In this document: positions 48,658 to 57,561 of the stretch, one piece after another | Layout of the letters: every line of letters begins with the position of its first letter | Numbering within the stretch: the stretch's first letter is position 1 | NCBI RefSeq assembly: GCF_000024985.1 | Contig: NC_013523.1 | Span: 1,302,001 to 1,366,000 of the forward strand | DNA length: 64,000 nt | Reading direction: 5' to 3' | DNA from: Sphaerobacter thermophilus DSM 20745 | Lineage (GTDB): Bacteria; Chloroflexota; Chloroflexia; Thermomicrobiales; Thermomicrobiaceae | Notes under the pieces: model-generated | Database searches by the model: none | What the model was told of the DNA's origin: nothing | The model's input: the letters and a program-made list of their open reading frames with translations, nothing else | Position numbers and translations under genes: made by a program

Positions 48658-49094
48658 ACCTCTTCTCCCGCGCTGCGTGCCGTCCACTCGTAGCCCAGTG
48701 AGGGCTCCCGCCCTGCTCGCCCGCGAGGAGATCCATCTCGGCTTTGACGAGCGCTCCTAACCTCCGATTGCCACGCGACGGCCCGCCGACCTCCAGGAAG
48801 TGGCGCGGCTCGCCGAGGTCGGTCGCCGCCACCCCGGGGGAGGAGCCGCACAGCCTGGTCGTTGCCCCCTGCGACTCTTCAGAGAAGAGTCGCACAGGTA
48901 AGGACCGCCAGACGGGTGCCTCCGAGCGTCGTCTGGCAAGCAGAATACGAGCCTCGGACGACAAGACAGTTAATTGCGAAATATACGGTCGTCAGGAGCA
49001 TGAGTCGTGTAGTTCAGATTGACATCCGATCCCGTTCCTCCATATCATGTGACCATCGACTCATCCGAGACAAACGATGGAGGGCGGGAGCACG
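48658..49094. other. Intergenic region with a perfect hairpin and T-box-like sequence
   Basis: About 435 bases without a credible gene. It holds a perfect 11-bp inverted repeat, TGCGACTCTTC (48870-48880) and GAAGAGTCGCA (48884-48894) with loop AGA, without a T-run. On the minus strand, positions around 48665-48760 contain GAGCAGGGCGGGAGCCC and CGAGTGGACGG...GCGCGGGAG, which loosely recall the end of a T-box leader, but there is no gene downstream in that direction. I call no RNA gene here. Confidence 0.4.
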
Positions 49095-50639
49095 ATGGCG
49101 TCTGCAGTCGAACCCGACCGCGACGAGTTGGCCTACATTCCAGCCGCAGACCTGGCGGCACGGATCCGGCGTCGCGAACTATCGCCTGTGGAGGTGGTCG
49201 ACGCATTCATCCGGCGTATCGAGGAGCGGAACCCCAGTCTCAACGCGTTCGTTTACGTCGCCTTCGACGAGGCCCGGGAGCGCGCGCAGGAGGCCGAGCG
49301 AGCTGTGATGTCCGGGGCGGAACTCGGCCCGCTCCATGGTGTCCCGACGGCGATCAAGGATCTTTTCGACTACCATCCAGGTTGGAAGAGTACGTTCGGC
49401 GGGATCCGGGCGCTCAAGGACTTCGTCGTTGATGCTCATTGCGTCTTTGCCGAGCGGATCAAGCGCGCCGGAGCGATCATTCTTGGGAAAACCAACAGCC
49501 CGATCATGGGGTTCCGAGGCACTTGCGATAACTACCTGTTTGGACCGACGCGGAACCCCTTTGACCTTTCGCGCAACAGTGGTGGCTCATCAGGCGGCAG
49601 CGCAGCCGCCGTTGCCGACGGGCTTCTACCGCTTGCCGAGGGTACCGACGGCGGCGGGTCCATCCGGATCCCCGCTTCCTGGTGTGGCGTGTACGGCTAC
49701 AAGCCATCGTTCGGTCGTGTTCCGTACGTCAACCGTCCGAACGCGTTCAGCGGTACCGATCCCTTCCTCTTTGAGGGCCCGCTGACGCGCACCGTCGAGG
49801 ACGCGGCACTCGCCCTGAGCGCGCTGGCTGGGTATGACCCGCGGGACCCCTTCAGCTTGGACGAGCAAGTGGACTTCATGTCCGCACTACGCCGCTCAGT
49901 GAAGGGCTGGAAAATCGCCTACAGTCCCGACTTCGACGTGTATCCGGTGGATCCCGAGGTTCGGAGGGTCGTGGACGAGGCAGCCATGGCCTTCACTGAG
50001 GCTGGCGCTCAGGTCGAAGAGGTGTGCGTCGGCATCACGCGCGACCAGCGCGAGCTAAGCGACCTCTGGTGCCGCCTCATCATCCCGCTCAACGTCGCGG
50101 GAATCGAGGGCTTGAAGGCGGGCGGAATCGACCTCTTGGGAGAGCACAGAGACGACCTTCCACCCGAGTACCTGCGCTGGATCGAGGAGGGCTACCGGAT
50201 GACAGCACTCGATGTCCAGCGCGACCAGCAGATGCGCACCGAGATCTACGACGCCATCCAGGGAGTGCTCAACGAGTACGACCTGCTGATCACGCCGACC
50301 CTCGCGTGCCTGCCGGTCGAGAACGCAGACGACGGCAACACGGTCGGACCGTCCGAGATCAATGGTGTGCCGGTCGATCCCTTGATTGGCTGGTGTATGA
50401 CCTACTTCGTCAACTTCACCGGGCACCCGGCGGCATCGATCCCCGCGGGAATGGCCCATGGGAAGCTCCCGGTGGGCATGCAGATCATCGGCCGGCGTTA
50501 TGCCGACGCGGATGTTCTCACCGCCAGCGCGGTGTTTGAACGGCTGCGGCCTTGGCGGCAGATCTACGAGATCCCGGCTGCCCGGCCACTGACTGCACCG
50601 ATGGCAAAGTCTGACGGTCTCAGCATGACGGAGAGTTGA
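49095..50639 (+). CDS. Amidase-signature family hydrolase
   Basis: A 514-aa amidase with the Ser-cisSer-Lys triad: Lys in HGVPTAIKDLFDYHPGWKST, the signature NSGGSSGGSAAAVADGLLPL (cis-Ser) and GTDGGGSIRIPASWCGVYGYK (nucleophile Ser). FVNFTGHPAASIPAGM is the C-terminal conserved segment. Such enzymes hydrolyse linear or aryl amides; GatA is excluded by the lack of gatB/gatC neighbours and by overall sequence. ATG 49095 with GGGAG five bases upstream; ATG 49077 is an alternative. Confidence 0.92.
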   Translation: MASAVEPDRDELAYIPAADLAARIRRRELSPVEVVDAFIRRIEERNPSLNAFVYVAFDEARERAQEAERAVMSGAELGPLHGVPTAIKDLFDYHPGWKSTFGGIRALKDFVVDAHCVFAERIKRAGAIILGKTNSPIMGFRGTCDNYLFGPTRNPFDLSRNSGGSSGGSAAAVADGLLPLAEGTDGGGSIRIPASWCGVYGYKPSFGRVPYVNRPNAFSGTDPFLFEGPLTRTVEDAALALSALAGYDPRDPFSLDEQVDFMSALRRSVKGWKIAYSPDFDVYPVDPEVRRVVDEAAMAFTEAGAQVEEVCVGITRDQRELSDLWCRLIIPLNVAGIEGLKAGGIDLLGEHRDDLPPEYLRWIEEGYRMTALDVQRDQQMRTEIYDAIQGVLNEYDLLITPTLACLPVENADDGNTVGPSEINGVPVDPLIGWCMTYFVNFTGHPAASIPAGMAHGKLPVGMQIIGRRYADADVLTASAVFERLRPWRQIYEIPAARPLTAPMAKSDGLSMTES

Positions 50640-50680
50640 GCCCAGCACTATCACCGTGTAGACCGATAGGGTTGCCACAA

Positions 50681-50708
50681 CCGCCCTGACCTCTCGAGGT
50701 CGGGGCGG
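50681..50708. terminator. Hairpin between convergent genes
   Basis: CCGCCCTGACCTC and the following AGGTCGGGGCGG form a nearly complete 13-bp stem (one T-G pair) with a small loop. It lies 41 bp after the amidase stop and before the convergent propeller gene, and could end transcription from either side, but lacks a T-run. Confidence 0.45.
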
Positions 50709-50867
50709 CATCACTTCGCGTGCTTCTCGGCGCCAGTGAGGTGGAGAACAACTCCCTTTTCGTTCAGAGCGGTCGTCGATCGCCTTGTCACAGTCGCTTG
50801 CGGCGACGAGAGTAGCGGCTGGGATAGTAGGAGAAGCCCCGTTTCCATACCGCGGGGCCGGCGCTCG

Positions 50868-51866
50868 TTACGGCGCCCAGGAGAGGCCGGAGGTGGCGTC
50901 GATGCCGGAGCCCTTGAACAGCTCCTGCGGCTCGCCCAGCCTCGGCGTGCCGTCCTCGCCCACGGAGAAGGGGGCGGCGACCGCCTTGAAGGAGCCACCG
51001 TCCGTCTGGAGGAAGGCGATCCAGGACCCGTCAGGGGACCAGGTCGGAGCGCGCACGTTGCCGAAGTTGGTCAACCGTATCGGGGTGCCGCCCTCGGCGG
51101 GTACCACCCAGATGTCGTTCTCGGCCCCCGTCCGGCCGGTGTAGGCGATCCACCGACCATCCGGCGACCATGCGGGATCGTAGGCTCCCTCGTTGGTCTC
51201 CACCAGCGGGAAGAGCTGCTCAGTATTGAGATCCACGACCCAGAGCTGCGTCCAGCGCTGCAGGTCGTTCTCGCCAGTGGTGCGCTGAGCGAACACGATC
51301 CGCTGGCCGTCGGGCGAGAAGTCGGGATGCTCCACGTTCTCACCGTTGTAGGTTGAGGCCTGTATCTGGTAGGGGTTCTCTCCCGGAGCAGGCATCAGCC
51401 ACAGGAAGTTCTTGAGCGTGTTGCGGTCGCTGACAAATGCGATCGCGTCACCTGCGCGCGACCACACCGGGTCCAGCGCCCACATAGCCTCCCGGATGTA
51501 CGCCTCGGTGCCGGGCTGGATTGGCGGCTGGTAGAAGGTCAACTGCTCCATGCCGCTGCCGTCGGCGTTGGCAATGTAGAGGTCGGAGAACGCGTCGCCG
51601 GTGCGGACGAACACGAACCGACTGCCGTCGCCCGACCAACGTGGGTACGACGCGTCGCCGACGTGCGTTATCTGTGTTGTCGACCCATCCCACACGTGGA
51701 TATCGCCATTCTGGGCGAAGAGGATTCGGCCGGTGGGCGCGGCGCCAAGCGCGTCCCTGTCATCGAGCAGTGGGTCCGGTGCGCCGCAGGCGATGCCGGC
51801 GAGTCCCAGCAGCGCCACCAGGACCAGTCCGGCTCGCAATAACCGACGCCAGCGTTGCATCGTCAT
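50868..51866 (-). CDS. TolB-like beta-propeller lipoprotein
   Basis: The 332-aa protein has a lipoprotein signal: Arg-rich start, LLRAGLVLVALLGL core and the lipobox LAGIAC. The mature part consists of propeller blades with PD40-type motifs: YPRWSGDGSRFVFVRTGD, DPVWSRAGDAIAFVSDRN, HPDFSPDGQRIVFAQRT, DPAWSPDGRWIAYTGRT and APTWSPDGSWIAFLQT. Probably periplasmic/extracytoplasmic and binding a protein or ligand. ATG 51866 touches the murE stop (TGATG), so the two genes are coupled; the longer frame to 51893 is less likely. Confidence 0.88.
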   Translation of the reverse strand: MTMQRWRRLLRAGLVLVALLGLAGIACGAPDPLLDDRDALGAAPTGRILFAQNGDIHVWDGSTTQITHVGDASYPRWSGDGSRFVFVRTGDAFSDLYIANADGSGMEQLTFYQPPIQPGTEAYIREAMWALDPVWSRAGDAIAFVSDRNTLKNFLWLMPAPGENPYQIQASTYNGENVEHPDFSPDGQRIVFAQRTTGENDLQRWTQLWVVDLNTEQLFPLVETNEGAYDPAWSPDGRWIAYTGRTGAENDIWVVPAEGGTPIRLTNFGNVRAPTWSPDGSWIAFLQTDGGSFKAVAAPFSVGEDGTPRLGEPQELFKGSGIDATSGLSWAP

Positions 51867-53407
51867 CACTCGTCGTTTCCCGCGGCGGTGCAACCATAGC
51901 CGCGTTCGCGGAGCGCAAGTTCCGCTTCCCGCGCTTCATCCCACGGGCGCCGTTCGGCGCCATAGATGATACACCGCTCGTGACCTTTCCCGGCCAGGAG
52001 AACGCCGTCCCCCGGCCGGGCCCAGTCGAGCGCCGCCCGGATCGCCGCTCGCCGATCCTCGATGCAGACGTAGTCCCGGCCTTCGACCGCGCCGGCGTCG
52101 CGTGCTCCAGCCGCGATCTCGGCGATGATGGCATCGGGGTCCTCGAACCGCGGATCTTCTGACGTGAACACCGAGAAATCGGCGAGCCGGGCACTGACGG
52201 CTCCCTGCAGCGGGCGCTTGGCACGGTCCCGCTCACCCGCGCTGCCAAAAACCGCGATCACGCGGCCGGGCACGAGCGATCGGAGGAGCCGCAGGGACTT
52301 CTCCAGCGAATCAGGGGTGTGCGCGTAGTCCACGATCACGGTGTACGGTTGGCCGAGATCAACACGGCGCATCCGTCCCGGCACGCCTGCGAGCGACTCC
52401 AGCCCGCGGGCGATGGCCTCAGGGCTCAACCCAAGCAAGTGACCGACCCCTGCCGCGGCCAGGGCATTGTCCACGTTGTACGCCCCGATCAGGTTGAGCC
52501 GAACCGGCACCGACCCGCGAGGCGTCGTCAGGCGGAACGACGTGCCGTCGGCCGCGAGCTGCACATCATCGGCCTGGAGATCGGCGGGGGCTCCCTTAGC
52601 GCTGAACCAGAGAACCGGCGCGGTCCCGGCAGCCTCCGCGATCGCGCGTGCTCCCTCATCGTCCCGGTTCAGCACCACCCCGCCAGGATATGGACGCGGG
52701 CCGCGTCCGGCGACGCGCTCCAGGAGGCGCGCCTTGGCACGCCGGTACTCCTCGATCGTGCCGTGGAACTCAAGGTGCTCGTGGGTGATGTTGGTAACAA
52801 CGCCCACGTCGAATGCGCATTCGTCGAGCCGGTGAAGGGCCAGGCCGTGGGACGTCGCCTCCAGCACGGCCCAATCGACGCGCGCCTCGCGCATCTGCGC
52901 CAGCAGGCGCTGCACGTCGAGCGACTCGGGTGTGGTCTGTCGCGTGTCATGGTCGACGATCTCGTCCCCCACCCGCACGGCAATCGTGCCGATCAGACCG
53001 GTCCGGTACCCGGCCGATCGCAGCATGGCATCCACGAGATAGGAGGTGGTCGTCTTGCCGTCGGTGCCGGTGATCCCGATGATCCCGAGCGCCTCGGCCG
53101 GGCGACCAAAGAACGTCGCCGCCACCAGCGGGAGCGCCGCGCGCGTGTTGGGTACCGCAGCATAGGCGGGGTAGTTCGCGAGATCAGGTTCCCACGACTC
53201 GACCAGGGCGGCGACGGCACCGCGAGCGCGGGCGTCGGCCAGGAAGCGATGCCCATCGGTGTAGCCGCCTCGCATTGCAACGAACAGGCTGCCCGGACGA
53301 GCCAACCGCGAGTCATAGCAGACATCCGTGACCACCGTCCCAAGGTCACCCCCGGAGCTGGTCACGGGAAGCGCCTGAATCAGGTCTGAAAAGCGGCTCT
53401 GTGTCAC
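51866..53407 (-). CDS. murE: UDP-N-acetylmuramoyl-tripeptide synthetase MurE
   Basis: ATP-dependent ligase that adds the third amino acid to UDP-MurNAc-L-Ala-D-Glu. The 513-aa length and order are typical: N-terminal UDP domain (YDSRLARPGSLFVAMRGGYTDG), ATP site GIIGITGTDGKTTTSYLVDAML, NITHEHLEFHGTIEEYRRAK, and the C-terminal domain with VDYAHTPDSLEKSL. The substrate-selecting loop, DNPR in DAP-specific enzymes, reads SEDPRFEDP: Arg is kept and Asn is missing (Glu-Asp-Pro-Arg). Cell walls of this class are reported to contain ornithine rather than DAP, which would fit a relaxed motif; not proven. Confidence 0.93.
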   Translation of the reverse strand: MTQSRFSDLIQALPVTSSGGDLGTVVTDVCYDSRLARPGSLFVAMRGGYTDGHRFLADARARGAVAALVESWEPDLANYPAYAAVPNTRAALPLVAATFFGRPAEALGIIGITGTDGKTTTSYLVDAMLRSAGYRTGLIGTIAVRVGDEIVDHDTRQTTPESLDVQRLLAQMREARVDWAVLEATSHGLALHRLDECAFDVGVVTNITHEHLEFHGTIEEYRRAKARLLERVAGRGPRPYPGGVVLNRDDEGARAIAEAAGTAPVLWFSAKGAPADLQADDVQLAADGTSFRLTTPRGSVPVRLNLIGAYNVDNALAAAGVGHLLGLSPEAIARGLESLAGVPGRMRRVDLGQPYTVIVDYAHTPDSLEKSLRLLRSLVPGRVIAVFGSAGERDRAKRPLQGAVSARLADFSVFTSEDPRFEDPDAIIAEIAAGARDAGAVEGRDYVCIEDRRAAIRAALDWARPGDGVLLAGKGHERCIIYGAERRPWDEAREAELALRERGYGCTAAGNDE

Positions 53408-53660
53408 TGCCCCCCCGGATCATACCCAGCCAAACGGCCGCGCCACAGACGGCCCGGAGCCGACCCCTGCTGCGCGACCGGCAGGCGTGCGTGATGACAG
53501 CCCCCACCCGTCATAGTGAGGACGGCTCGATAGTATTCAACGCATTGGAAGCCGGATTCGTCACGACCCGCTGGACACACGGCCACCGCCACGGACGATG
53601 GAGCGGAGCCGCGTCCTGCGACCACCGTAGCAGCTCCAGGTGCAGCCAGGGGACCGGGCC

Positions 53661-54626
53661 TCATACGCCGGGCCGCAGCGGGTCGGACTCATAGAAGGCC
53701 TGGACGAGCGCGTCCTCGGCGGCCTCGCGAACCACCGGGTCCTTGTCTCGACGCAACCGGCGCAGCACGTTCACTGCGACGCGACCGCCAATCTGCCCGA
53801 GCGCGCCGATCGCAGCGGTCTGCACCTCGCGGTCTTCGTCGCGAATCAGGTTCAGCAGTGAGTCGAGCGCCTGGGGATCTCCCAACTCGCCCGCGGCCTT
53901 GGCCGCCTCGTAGCGGAACTCCGGGTCGTCGCTCTCCAGCTCGGCCAGGATCTGCGGCAACCAGGACGCATCTAGGTTGCGCCCCATACCGAAGAGCGCA
54001 CTCACCCGCAGCTCCCGGTCCTCAGAGGCGTATGCAGCCGCAATCTCCGCAGTTACCTCAGCGTCGTCGGTAAACCACGCGAGCGACTCGAGGGCACGCC
54101 GGCGGACCCACGACGGCGCGTCTCCGTGGAGCAGATCCATGAGCGCGCTCCGAACCTGTGCCGTATGCTCGTCGTCGAGGTCGCCGAGGCTCGCGCGGCA
54201 GGCGAACTGCCCGAGGCCGGTCGCGATGGCCTCGAGCACCGCCGGCTCCCGCTCACGGGCGAGCATACCCAGCAGCTCGTCGAGGCAGTCGTTGCTCTCG
54301 TCCTCCCAGAGGCCCGCGACAGCGACGGCGCGCACTTCGGCGTCGTCGTCATCCAGCGCGACACGCAGAATGCGGCTGAAGTTGAGTTCGACGTTCTCCT
54401 CGGCCAGATCGACCATCTGCCGGACAAGGTAGCGCCGGGCATCCAGCGGGAGCTGCGGCCACTCGGCGCGCACTTGAACCGCCGCGGCCCGGCTGATGTC
54501 CGTCAGTTCGGCGACCGCACTGGCCGAGCGCTGACCGCCTCCGATCGCCCGCAGCCGCTCGATCACCCGCGCGGCACTCGGGTCATTCTGCGGGGTTCGG
54601 CTGATAGTAGAAAACATCTTCGACAT
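53661..54626 (-). CDS. HEAT-repeat protein
   Basis: A 321-aa all-helical protein with about eight HEAT/PBS-lyase-like repeats, for example DAEVRAVAVAGLWED, PAVLEAIATGLGQF, PSWVRRRALESLAWF, DRELRVSALFGMGR, DPEFRYEAAKAAGELGDPQALDSL and DREVQTAAIGALGQIGG. Such scaffolds bind proteins or DNA. The ATG at 54626 lies inside the 566-aa upstream gene (44-bp overlap), so the two are coupled. No enzymatic motif is seen. Confidence 0.85.
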   Translation of the reverse strand: MSKMFSTISRTPQNDPSAARVIERLRAIGGGQRSASAVAELTDISRAAAVQVRAEWPQLPLDARRYLVRQMVDLAEENVELNFSRILRVALDDDDAEVRAVAVAGLWEDESNDCLDELLGMLAREREPAVLEAIATGLGQFACRASLGDLDDEHTAQVRSALMDLLHGDAPSWVRRRALESLAWFTDDAEVTAEIAAAYASEDRELRVSALFGMGRNLDASWLPQILAELESDDPEFRYEAAKAAGELGDPQALDSLLNLIRDEDREVQTAAIGALGQIGGRVAVNVLRRLRRDKDPVVREAAEDALVQAFYESDPLRPGV

Positions 54627-56283
54627 CCGGATCCACGCTGAACTGGGGATTGCTCGGCGACTGCACGATGTCCCGGATCAGATCGGCCGGCATCGGGCGC
54701 TCCACGTTGGCCACCGCGACCAGATCGTCGAGCATGGCCATGTAGCGGACGGAGTCGCCACTCCCCTCGGCCTCACCGATACGCTCGAAGACCGCCGCCA
54801 GCGTCTCTTCCGGCCGCCGCCGGACCCGGTCCTCCAGCGGCGCCTGATTCGCCAGGCGCGGGAACCGGTTCTCGGTCAGGAGCATGTTGTCCTGGGTCGC
54901 GCAGTAGAAGGTCGTCGGCCGGAAGACGTAGCGCCCCTTCTTCTCGTCGAGTTGCAGCAGCTTGCGATCCTGGCCCGACACCGGCAGGTACTCGATCAGG
55001 TAGGTGCCATCGTTCTCGCTGCGCTCGATGGTGATCAGAGCGCCGGGCACCAGGTTGGCGCTGAAGAACGCCTCGAAGCCTGCCAGGTAGCCGCCACGGT
55101 TCCCCGTCGGGTAGCGGAGCTCGACGAAGAACGTTTCATACGTCTGCGGCGACTCGAAGACGAGCACTGCCGCCCGCTGGTCGGGCAGCATCGGGGGCGG
55201 GAGGAGCGCGGCGAAGTTGGCGTCGTAGGGCAGCACTCCGTAGTGATACTCGTAGAACGTGAGCACGTGCTCCACGACCGGCTCGGCCGCCTCGACCGGC
55301 TCCTTCGCGTAGTCGAGCAAGAAGCGGTAGTCAGAGCCGATCTCGCTCGGCTTCCGCTTCGTGGTGCCGATCGTGGGCAGGCCACTCGTGCTCCACAGGC
55401 GCTGCCCAGGAGTCCCGACGAACTCGAACTCACGATGCTCCCGCGACAGCCGGAAGTTCAACGCGAACCGCATCAGCTCGTAATCGGCGGCCGAGGGATT
55501 CAGACCCAACACGTCCTGGAGCAGGATCTCGTCGGTGAGCGGCTCCCCGCGCTCCAGGAGATATTCGCGGATGCGCCGCAACTCGCCGCGGCTCAGGCGG
55601 GGAACCTTGTCCTCCATCATCCACTGGTCACCGAAGTTGGCGACCGAGAGATCCTGACGCAGGTCGCGACGGATGATCTCCGCCAGCGCGGCGTCGTCCA
55701 GGGCCGCCAGTTCCTCGTCGCTGACGAGTGCCGCCGCTTCCATCGCTGGCACCGGCTCGACTTCTGCCTCCACCTCAATCTCGGCCGGCTCTTCCGGAAG
55801 CGGCTCGGCGGCCTCCTCCGTGATCTCGGGGATCACCACATCCGCAGGCTCAGTGACTAACGTGTCTCCCACGAGATCCGGCCGCCGTCGCGGCTCGAAG
55901 ACTTTCGGCTGCTCGGGCAGCGGCACCGGCTCCTGGAAGCGCTGGGCCAGCGTGTGCTCGGAGACGGGTTCCTCCTCCGTTACCGGAGCACGACCCTCCC
56001 GGGTCGTCGCGAAGACCACCCGCCCTTCCGCCTCCTCGCGCAGGAACACGTCCGGGTTCATCGACAGGACACGGTCGATCTCGACACTCCATTCCTCCGC
56101 GGAGCGCTCACCGTGTCGCGAGGCGTAGAACTCGGCGAGCGCGGAGAGTGGGCTGCGGATCGGCGCCGAGCGCGGGAACAGTCTGCCCATGGTGGACAGC
56201 GCCTGGAAGATCTCCTCAGCCATCCGCTGCTCGTCTTCAGTGCCCACGAATTGCGGCTTGGAAGCTGCCTCTGCCGTCTGCAT
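54583..56283 (-). CDS. Unrecognised 566-aa protein
   Basis: I do not recognise a family. ATG 56283 has GAGGAG about a dozen bases upstream; a TTG at 56313 would add ten residues. Visible parts: an N-terminal helical domain (about 15-105) that could be a winged helix (RSPLSALAEFYASRHGERSA ... WSVEIDRVLSMNPDVFL ... RVVFATT), a Glu/Pro-rich acidic linker (about 105-190), and a large C-terminal region with an alpha/beta character including PTIGTTKRKPSEIGSDYRFL, TFYEYHYGVLPYD and a Trp/Tyr-rich core. No membrane segment or signal. Middle gene of a three-gene set of unknown role. Confidence 0.7.
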   Translation of the reverse strand: MQTAEAASKPQFVGTEDEQRMAEEIFQALSTMGRLFPRSAPIRSPLSALAEFYASRHGERSAEEWSVEIDRVLSMNPDVFLREEAEGRVVFATTREGRAPVTEEEPVSEHTLAQRFQEPVPLPEQPKVFEPRRRPDLVGDTLVTEPADVVIPEITEEAAEPLPEEPAEIEVEAEVEPVPAMEAAALVSDEELAALDDAALAEIIRRDLRQDLSVANFGDQWMMEDKVPRLSRGELRRIREYLLERGEPLTDEILLQDVLGLNPSAADYELMRFALNFRLSREHREFEFVGTPGQRLWSTSGLPTIGTTKRKPSEIGSDYRFLLDYAKEPVEAAEPVVEHVLTFYEYHYGVLPYDANFAALLPPPMLPDQRAAVLVFESPQTYETFFVELRYPTGNRGGYLAGFEAFFSANLVPGALITIERSENDGTYLIEYLPVSGQDRKLLQLDEKKGRYVFRPTTFYCATQDNMLLTENRFPRLANQAPLEDRVRRRPEETLAAVFERIGEAEGSGDSVRYMAMLDDLVAVANVERPMPADLIRDIVQSPSNPQFSVDPDVEDVFYYQPNPAE

Positions 56284-56331
56284 CCCGGATCCACTCTCCT
56301 CGCGTCGAAACAAATGGGCGGACCGCGCTGG

Positions 56332-56454
56332 CTAGCGGCTCAACCGCTCCCGCAGCGCGCGGACGAGGTCATCGGTCGTCATCGGTTTGGCGGAGTTGCG
56401 CAGCAGGAACAACAGATAGGTGAGATGCTCCTCGCTGAGACGCACGCTCGACAT
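56332..56454 (-). CDS. Very small conserved-looking protein (40 aa)
   Basis: ATG 56454 follows GGGAGGA at an ideal seven-base spacing, with a second ATG at 56460, behind a good promoter. The 40 residues SSVRLSEEHLTYLLFLLRNS plus AKPMTTDDLVRALRERLSR form two or three helices, like the first part of a winged-helix or a small interaction domain. It ends 48 bp before the 566-aa gene and is in the same orientation. Being so short, its reality rests on start signals and composition. Confidence 0.6.
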   Translation of the reverse strand: MSSVRLSEEHLTYLLFLLRNSAKPMTTDDLVRALRERLSR

Positions 56455-56489
56455 GGCCATTCCTCCCATCACCAAGGCCACAAGTGCAA

Positions 56490-56519
56490 AGTGTACATGC
56501 GTTCTCGTGGATCAGGCAA
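56490..56519 (-). promoter_or_regulatory. Promoter of the 40-aa / 566-aa / HEAT gene set
   Basis: On the minus strand TTGCCT (56519-56514) and TACACT (56495-56490) with an 18-base spacer, about 35 bases before the ATG at 56454. It lies after the ROK gene, implying a separate transcript. Confidence 0.55.
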
Positions 56520-56553
56520 CGCGTCAGGGACAGACCAGAGGAAGGCAGGGGCG

Positions 56554-57561
56554 CTAACCCACCTGGTCCCCCCGCAGCGCAAGCGCAACCGCACCGAGGA
56601 TAGCGGAGTCGCCCCGGAACTGCGCGGTGGAGAGCCGCAGGCGGCGCACCGATGCCGGGTACGAATACTGGCGCACCCGCGCACCCAGAGGATCCATCAG
56701 TAACTCCCCGACCTCGGCCACCGGGCCACCCACAATCACCGCCGCCGGGTTCAACACGGTGATCAGATTGGCGATCGCCAGCCCGAGCACCCGCACCGTC
56801 TCGGTGACGACCTCCCGGGCGATCTCGTCCCCGGCCCGTGCCCGCTGGAAGATCGCGCCGACGGTGATCGCCCCCGGCGCCGACCATGAGTCGATCACCT
56901 CACGCCGGGCGGTTCTCAGCCGTTCTCGAAAGTTGTTGACGATCGCCGGAGCCGATGCATAGGCCTCCAGATGGCCGGGCTTGCCGCAGGAGCAGATCGG
57001 TCCGCCGACCGAAACGACCATGTGCCCGATCTCGCCCGCCGTCCCGCTGCCGCCGTGAACCAGGCGGCCGTCGACGATGATCCCGCCGCCGACGCCCGCA
57101 CCCAGGTGGACGTAGACCACATCGGCGCATCCACGGGCTGCCCCGTAGCTGGCTTCGCCTACGGCAGCGGCCCGAGCATCGTTCTCAAGCACGCTCGGGA
57201 TCCCGACCGCCTCCTCCAGCAGGTTGACCAGGGGAAAGTTTTCAAAGCCCGGTGCCCGGTGCGACAAAAGCGTCACCCCGCGCGCGGCGTCCACTGGTCC
57301 GCCAAAGGCGATCCCGATCCGCGCAATGTCCGAGAGGTCTGCCTGGATCGAACTGCAAGCCTGGTCGATTAGGCCCCGAACCGTATCCACGACGACCGGC
57401 GCAGGAGCCGAGGCATCGATGGAGTGGGCTTCGGCCACGATGCGCCCCGACGGTTCGGCCAGCACCACGCGCTGGCCACGACCGGCGATCTCCACCCCAA
57501 GCACGAAACGCTTGTCGCAGGGGAGCACGCCCCACTGCCCCGGGAGTTGGGCCTGTTCCAC
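56554..57561 (-). CDS. ROK-family sugar kinase
   Basis: Phosphorylates glucose or a related sugar; 335 aa with no N-terminal helix-turn-helix, so a kinase rather than a repressor. The N-terminal ATP loop is FVLGVEIAGRGQRVVLAEPSG, the catalytic segment VLENDARAAAVGEASYGAARG (Asn-Asp), the phosphate loop VHLGAGVGGGIIVDGRL, the sugar/zinc region GEIGHMVVSVGG and CSCGKPGHLEAYAS with the Zn Cys and His. PAAVIVGGPVAEVGELL binds adenine. Substrate not set. Confidence 0.92.
   Translation of the reverse strand: MEQAQLPGQWGVLPCDKRFVLGVEIAGRGQRVVLAEPSGRIVAEAHSIDASAPAPVVVDTVRGLIDQACSSIQADLSDIARIGIAFGGPVDAARGVTLLSHRAPGFENFPLVNLLEEAVGIPSVLENDARAAAVGEASYGAARGCADVVYVHLGAGVGGGIIVDGRLVHGGSGTAGEIGHMVVSVGGPICSCGKPGHLEAYASAPAIVNNFRERLRTARREVIDSWSAPGAITVGAIFQRARAGDEIAREVVTETVRVLGLAIANLITVLNPAAVIVGGPVAEVGELLMDPLGARVRQYSYPASVRRLRLSTAQFRGDSAILGAVALALRGDQVG

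Noticed and set aside
50868-51866. TolB of the Tol-Pal system
   Set aside because: The propeller repeats are TolB-like, but no tolA, tolQ, tolR or pal gene is near and the protein is a lipoprotein, so the gene symbol was not used.
53408-53660. An 86-codon minus-strand frame upstream of murE
   Set aside because: No start signal, Ala/Gly/Arg-rich composition, and no similarity that I recognise; the region is probably a leader or spacer.
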